The translations under genes and the position numbers were made by a program. A model generated the notes under the pieces. It saw nothing but the letters and a program-made list of their open reading frames with translations, did not search any database and was not told the DNA's origin. Source: JALYSX01 sp035544315 (GTDB lineage Bacteria; Vulcanimicrobiota; Vulcanimicrobiia; Vulcanimicrobiales; Vulcanimicrobiaceae). Taken from it: a stretch of 9,495 bases of DNA. Shown piece by piece: positions 5,782-9,495 of this stretch (position 1 is its first letter; each line of letters starts with the position of its first letter). Where the stretch lies: contig DATKGB010000230.1 of the NCBI GenBank assembly GCA_035544315.1, positions 1 to 9,495 of the forward strand, given 5' to 3'.

Positions 5782-5867
5782 ATAAAACGCTGGTAGGTTC
5801 GAGCGCTTGGACTGGCCTCCTCCCATGCGGGAATCGACCCAACGTCTGCGAACCCCCTTAGCCGCTC

Positions 5868-6542
5868 ATGAGATACCTCATCGTCGGCTGCGGCCGCGTC
5901 GGTTCTGCCCTTGCAAAACTTCTGGATGCCGACGGCCACGATATCACCGTGGTCGATGAAACGCCATCGGCCTTTCGTCGACTCGGCAAGAAATTTGCCG
6001 GCAACGTGGTCGTCGGGACCGGCATCGACTACGACATTCTCAAACGCGCCGGCGCCAAGAGCGCGGATGGTTTCGTCGCCGTCACCGACGGCGACAATCG
6101 CAACATCATGGCGGCGCTCATCGCGCAACGGATGTTCAACATCAAGAAAGTCGTCTGCCGGATCTACGATCCTCCGCGCGGTCAGATGTACAAAGAACTC
6201 GGTGTCCAAACCGTCATTCCAACGACCTTGGGCGCCAAGATGATTCGCGACACGCTCATGGACACGCCCTGGGATCCGTTGCAGCCGTTCGATTATGGAA
6301 AAGTGACATCGCTCTCGGCGATCGTCGCGGAGGGCGATGCCGGCAAGCGCGTCGCCGATATCGAACGTGCCGGCCTTATCCGCATCGCCGCGCTGCGTCG
6401 CCAACTGAGCGTTATGGTCGCGCACAACGATCTGACGCTTGAAGCCGGCGACGAAATTAACGCGATCGTCGCACCCGAAGCGATCAGCGAGTTCGCGCAA
6501 ATGTTCACGACCGCGGTGCCCGCTCCCGAAAGCAAGAACTAG
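5868..6542 (+). CDS. trkA: TrkA-family potassium uptake regulatory protein (first of a pair)
   Basis: This 224-residue cytoplasmic RCK protein has an N-terminal Rossmann domain (~1-120) with nucleotide-binding motif GCGRVG (7-12) and acidic D30 at the end of the second strand, as expected for NAD(H). The C-terminal half (~135-215) fits a TrkA-C ligand domain (EAGDEINAIV). Family role: it forms the gating ring on a TrkH/KtrB-type K+ translocator and responds to nucleotides. The symbol is family-level. The ATG must be the start because the dinucleotide motif begins at residue 7. No Shine-Dalgarno sequence precedes it, so it may be leaderless or weakly translated. The second copy starts 14 bases downstream. 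The two proteins differ widely beyond the Rossmann motif, so they look like ancient paralogues, possibly a hetero-ring as proposed for paired TrkA proteins such as CeoB/CeoC. No channel gene is visible. Confidence 0.92.
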   Translation: MRYLIVGCGRVGSALAKLLDADGHDITVVDETPSAFRRLGKKFAGNVVVGTGIDYDILKRAGAKSADGFVAVTDGDNRNIMAALIAQRMFNIKKVVCRIYDPPRGQMYKELGVQTVIPTTLGAKMIRDTLMDTPWDPLQPFDYGKVTSLSAIVAEGDAGKRVADIERAGLIRIAALRRQLSVMVAHNDLTLEAGDEINAIVAPEAISEFAQMFTTAVPAPESKN

Positions 6543-6556
6543 GAGTTTCGTCGAAC

Positions 6557-7240
6557 GTGTTCATTCTCATCATCGGCGGCGGCAAAGTCGGCTCGTATCT
6601 GACCCGCGCGTTGCTCAAACAAGGGCACGAAGTCTTGGTCGTCGAGAAAATCGAAAAAAAGGCCAAAATGCTCGACAATCTGATCGACCGTCAGGTCACC
6701 ATCGTCGGCGACGGCTGCGATCCGCTGGTGCTTGAAGAAGCGGGCATCGCGCGCGCCGACGTCGTGGTCGCCGATACCGGTGACGACGAAGACAACTTGG
6801 TCGTCACGCTGATCGCTAAGAAAAAGACCAAAGCCAAGTGTATCGCTCGCGTGAACAACCCCCGCAACAAGACGATCTTCGAATCGCTCGACCCCGCAGA
6901 TCCGGTCACGGTGATCTCTTCGACCGAAATCATTCTCGACGTGCTCAACGAGCAGGTCAACGCGTGCTCGTATGAAGCCGCACTCGAGACGATGTATCTG
7001 TTCGGTAAGGGTAAACTTCAGTTGATGAAGATCGGCGTTCCGCGGGACTCCAAACTCAATGGCAAGCGCTTAGCCGATGTGGCCTTCCCGCGCAATAGCG
7101 TGCTGGTCGCCATCGACAGCGGCGCCGACGAACTCACGATTCCCGACGGCGACACCGTGTTAAAGGCAGGCGATGGCCTCATCGCCATCGTCAAAGATGG
7201 CGCCACCGAACAAATGCGCGAACTCTTCTCAACGCATTAG
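6557..7240 (+). CDS. trkA: TrkA-family potassium uptake regulatory protein (second of a pair)
   Basis: This 227-residue RCK protein has Rossmann motif GGGKVG (7-12) with acidic E30, a linker and helix near 130-160, and a TrkA-C domain at ~145-225 that retains LQLMKIGVPRDSKLNGKRL and LKAGDGLIAIV. The start is GTG, with AGGAG at 6541-6545, overlapping the previous stop, about 11 bases upstream. It is almost certainly co-transcribed with the first TrkA protein and probably assembles with it beneath a membrane K+ channel encoded elsewhere. The acidic residue after strand two differs (D in the first copy, E here), which may reflect different nucleotide preference. Its TAG stop directly abuts the stop of the opposing response-regulator gene, with no spacer and no visible terminator. 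Confidence 0.93.
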   Translation: MFILIIGGGKVGSYLTRALLKQGHEVLVVEKIEKKAKMLDNLIDRQVTIVGDGCDPLVLEEAGIARADVVVADTGDDEDNLVVTLIAKKKTKAKCIARVNNPRNKTIFESLDPADPVTVISSTEIILDVLNEQVNACSYEAALETMYLFGKGKLQLMKIGVPRDSKLNGKRLADVAFPRNSVLVAIDSGADELTIPDGDTVLKAGDGLIAIVKDGATEQMRELFSTH

Positions 7241-7876
7241 CTAAATATATCCGCGGCGGAGCGCGACTACGGCGGCTTGGGTTCGGTCGTTGGCTTTGAG
7301 TTTCTCCAGGATGTCGCGGATGTGGCCTTTGACGGTGCCCAGGCCTACGTGCAGCCGTTCGCCGATTTCTACGTTGCCGACGCCGTCGGATACCAGACGG
7401 AGGATTTCTGCTTCGCGCGCGCTGAGCGGAGAATCGCGGTGCGCGTCATGGCCCGGATGGAAGCGCGCCAGCACCACGTGTGCGATGTGCGGATCGAAGT
7501 ATGCGCCGCCTTCGCCGGCGACGCGCACGGCGTCAAGGATGCGTTGCATCGGACTGCTCTTCAAACAATAGGCGTCCGCGCCGGCAGCAAGCGCGGCTAG
7601 CACTTCACCGCCGTCGTCGAGCATCGTCAGGATGACGACGTGCGTTTGCGGCGCGCCTTCGCGCACGGCTTGCGTGAGCGCGATGCCGTCCATCCCGGGC
7701 AGGCCGAGGTCGATGACGGCGACGTCGGGACGTTCGCGCAGGATCGTGGCCAGACCGTCGGGTCCGTTGGCGGACTCGGCGACGACCGCGAACTCGCGTT
7801 CCAACGTCGTCCGCAGACCCGCGCGCGTCAGGGCGTGATCTTCGACGATAACGACGCGAAGTTCACTCGACGTCAT
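7241..7876 (-). CDS. NarL/FixJ-family response regulator (receiver + LuxR-type HTH)
   Basis: This 211-residue DNA-binding response regulator has a receiver domain at ~6-122, with acidic pocket E12/D13, phospho-acceptor D56 (VIDLGLPGMDG), T84 and K106. The LuxR-type HTH at ~149-206 has LSAREAEILRLVSDGV, then VGLGTVKGHIRDILEKL. Phosphorylation normally drives dimerisation and promoter binding; the target genes are unknown. The ATG is preceded by GGAGGA five bases upstream and overlaps the TGA of the kinase gene (ATGA), which indicates translational coupling and a cognate pair. The 3' end abuts the second TrkA gene tail-to-tail. K+ uptake control is not implied, because the genes converge. Confidence 0.95.
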   Translation of the reverse strand: MTSSELRVVIVEDHALTRAGLRTTLEREFAVVAESANGPDGLATILRERPDVAVIDLGLPGMDGIALTQAVREGAPQTHVVILTMLDDGGEVLAALAAGADAYCLKSSPMQRILDAVRVAGEGGAYFDPHIAHVVLARFHPGHDAHRDSPLSAREAEILRLVSDGVGNVEIGERLHVGLGTVKGHIRDILEKLKANDRTQAAVVALRRGYI

Positions 7877-9393
7877 GAATCCTCCGAACGGTAGAGCGGC
7901 AGTTCGATTGAAAACTCGCTGCCGGGATCCCGGGGCCGGTAGCCAACCGTTCCCCCGATTCGCTCGGCGATTCGCCGAACGATGTAGAGCCCCAGCCCGG
8001 TTCCGGCTCCCGGAGCGCGCCCATCCCGGCCGAAGCGCTCGAACAGTCGCGACCGCGCCGCAGGCGGAACGCCGTAGCCGTCGTCGGCGATCACGATGCG
8101 CGCGCGTTCGGAATCGCTCTCGACGCGTACTGCCACGCGCGAGCCCGCCGGCGACGCAGCAATCGCGTTTGAAACCAGGTTCGCGATGGCGCGCCGCAGT
8201 TCGAGGGCGTCACCGCGCACGATCGATTCATTCTCCGCGACGGCTTGCACGGTGACCCCGCGTAGCTCGGCAATCGGCGCAAGGTCGGAAACCGCGCGCG
8301 CGACCGCGTCGCGCACGGCAATCGGCTCGTCGGCGGTACTCAGGTCGCCGGATTCGTAGCGCGCGACCATCAACAGGGTGTCGATCAACCGCGCGGCATC
8401 GTCGTTGGACGCCAAGGTCGCGCGAACGATCTCGAGATAGCGGTCGGGCAGCGCACCGTATGCGCCCTCAAGCGCCTGACGCATCGTCACATCCGCCGCC
8501 TTAATCGGCGTGCGCAGGTCGTGCGCGAGCGCGTAGACGATATCGCGGATCACCGCGCCGCGCTCGACGAGTTGATCCTTTTGCGCCGCGATCGCCGCGC
8601 CCCGATCGTCCAAGCGCTCGACCAGACGCGCCTGTTCGAGGGCTAACGAAGCCGCCGCGACGAACGACTCGACCGCCAGAACATCGTCGTCGGGGGCCGG
8701 TGCGGTCAGAGCAAACGCGAGCACGAGCGCTCCGGGGGCATCGTCGACGCAAACGACCGCTCCGGCGCGAGCGCCCATATCGTCGATTAAGAGACCGTCT
8801 ACCGGATCGTCGCGTTCCAGTCGCATCGCACGCCGTCCGCGCTCGCGCAAGCGAACCGCGAGCGCGCCTGGCGAACCGTGAAGAGGCCACGGCTCGACGC
8901 TGCCAACGCGTGCGGCCACGACACGCCCGGCGTTCAACATGCCGGTGAGTTCGGCTACGATCGCGCGCCGAACTAATTCGGGCGACAGGCTTTCGCGGAC
9001 GCGCTCGATCGCGTGGCGCAACCGCCGCTCGCGTGCGGCAGCACGTTGGCGCTCGGCAGAGATCGCGCCCAAGGCAACGGCATCCTGCGCCCGCACGCTC
9101 AAAAATCCGACGAACAAGAACGACAGGGCCAGCAACCCGCGATCCCCGATCGCCAGCGCGTTCCAACGGTAGCCGTCGTGCACGCCGTTGAAGTACGCAG
9201 CCAGCACGTTAAGCAGCTCGGCCGCCGCCATGAACGCGATCGTTGTGCGCCGCTGCAGCGACATGCTCGCCACGGCGATCGGGACGTTGAGCAAGATCGC
9301 CACGACCAGCAACTGCGGCGTCGCTACGTCCAGCGCGAAACATGCCGCCACCAAGAGCGCGCAGCCGATCGCGACGCGAGTAGACCTTTTCAC
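7873..9393 (-). CDS. Membrane sensor histidine kinase with GAF-like region
   Basis: The protein has 506 residues. The N-terminus holds about four hydrophobic helices (~6-22, 28-45, 51-69, 86-100) with very short loops, so the sensing part is in or near the membrane. A coiled stretch (~104-135) is followed by a GAF-like region (~135-256) and a second coil (~256-282). The phosphoacceptor is H291 in LAHDLRTPI (HisKA). The catalytic domain has an N-box with N405/N409 (IANLVSNAIAAS), a G1 box ADDGYGVPP (436-444), LFERFGR (450-456) and a G2 box GTGLGLYIVRRI (464-475). All catalytic motifs look intact. The signal is unknown. Only GTG at 9393 fits, as an in-frame TAG lies upstream. The ribosome site is weak, but the start overlaps a preceding stop (GTGA). 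It partners the adjacent response regulator. Confidence 0.94.
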   Translation of the reverse strand: MKRSTRVAIGCALLVAACFALDVATPQLLVVAILLNVPIAVASMSLQRRTTIAFMAAAELLNVLAAYFNGVHDGYRWNALAIGDRGLLALSFLFVGFLSVRAQDAVALGAISAERQRAAARERRLRHAIERVRESLSPELVRRAIVAELTGMLNAGRVVAARVGSVEPWPLHGSPGALAVRLRERGRRAMRLERDDPVDGLLIDDMGARAGAVVCVDDAPGALVLAFALTAPAPDDDVLAVESFVAAASLALEQARLVERLDDRGAAIAAQKDQLVERGAVIRDIVYALAHDLRTPIKAADVTMRQALEGAYGALPDRYLEIVRATLASNDDAARLIDTLLMVARYESGDLSTADEPIAVRDAVARAVSDLAPIAELRGVTVQAVAENESIVRGDALELRRAIANLVSNAIAASPAGSRVAVRVESDSERARIVIADDGYGVPPAARSRLFERFGRDGRAPGAGTGLGLYIVRRIAERIGGTVGYRPRDPGSEFSIELPLYRSEDS

Positions 9394-9494
9394 GATGCAA
9401 GCGCCTTCGGCGGGGAGGAGCGTGCCGCCCGCGGAACGCTCGCGGACCTATGCACGACGACCGGCCGTCCCCCGACGATCTGCTGCGCGAGTAC
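9390..9494 (-). CDS. C-terminal end of an upstream gene (5' part beyond window)
   Basis: A minus-strand frame enters from the right edge and gives 34 residues (starting VLAQQIVGGRPVVVHR, ending PPKALAS) before TGA at 9392-9390. It overlaps the kinase's GTG in a GTGA arrangement, the same style as elsewhere in this window. Third codon positions are mostly G or C, and the composition is less arginine-rich than the alternative open frame in the same stretch. Too little is present to name a product. If real, the kinase and regulator are downstream members of a longer operon. Confidence 0.45.
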   Translation of the reverse strand, partial: VLAQQIVGGRPVVVHRSASVPRAARSSPPKALAS

Positions 9495-9495
9495 G

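Noticed and set aside
5829..5840. T-arm-like sequence (minus strand GGGTCGATTCCC) next to the tRNA-Pro gene, suggesting a second tRNA or a tmRNA fragment
   Set aside because: The loop is only six bases, no acceptor or anticodon stem can be formed, and a 5' half would lie inside the TrkA coding start. Probably chance or a very decayed remnant.
5631..6500. Minus-strand 289-codon frame across the tRNA and the first TrkA gene
   Set aside because: It contains the translated tRNA sequence and the antisense of a well-supported TrkA gene, so it is not a gene.
8501..9166. Minus-strand arginine-rich 221-codon frame inside the kinase gene
   Set aside because: It is an alternate frame of the histidine kinase, whose own frame carries all catalytic motifs.

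Overview
The window is ordinary high-GC bacterial chromosome, densely coded on both strands. It carries bacterial tmRNA, UvrC, a DedA-family membrane protein, a ClpA/ClpC-type N-domain and a phosphotransfer two-component pair. GTG starts and 1-4 base stop/start overlaps are common. The lineage cannot be fixed from sequence alone. The tmRNA tag ends in the usual ALAA and does not look cyanobacterial. A poorly sampled high-GC phylum such as Candidatus Eremiobacterota is a guess only. No integrase, transposase, CRISPR array or toxin-antitoxin pair was seen, and I found no convincing new multi-gene system.

Left part (1-2294). A truncated PAS plus PP2C/SpoIIE-type phosphatase gene runs leftward off the window. 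A 296-base divergent spacer separates it from a rightward Crp/Fnr-like regulator. Five bases after that regulator's stop begins a 156-bp imperfect palindrome with 19-bp perfect ends, followed by a clear rho-independent terminator. Opposing it on the minus strand is a complete tmRNA gene (ssrA, 1868-2221). It is recognised from a GGGGCTG/CAGCTCC acceptor stem with a G3-U70 pair, a CCA end, and a tag frame for ATAILADNQYALAA.

Middle part (2295-5781, all minus). Transcription order is tRNA-Pro(CGG), a stand-alone Clp N-domain protein, a DedA protein, uvrC, and a small phage-holin-superfamily-IV-like membrane protein. The four coding genes are nearly contiguous (8-base gap, 4-base gap, then overlap or abutment), so they probably form one operon. 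DNA repair (UvrC) therefore sits with a membrane protein and a possible Clp-linked factor.

Right part (5868-9495). Two different TrkA-type RCK proteins are arranged in tandem on the plus strand, like the regulatory subunits of a potassium uptake system, but no channel gene is visible. They run tail-to-tail, with zero spacer, into a minus-strand two-component system. That system is a membrane histidine kinase with a GAF-like region, whose stop overlaps the start of a NarL/FixJ-type response regulator. The end of another minus-strand frame overlaps the kinase start and suggests the operon continues beyond the window.

Observations most worth a second look are the long palindromic element at 1606-1761, the non-canonical T-loop of the tmRNA, a proline/arginine-rich insertion in the UvrC linker, and repeated GCGATCGC octamers.
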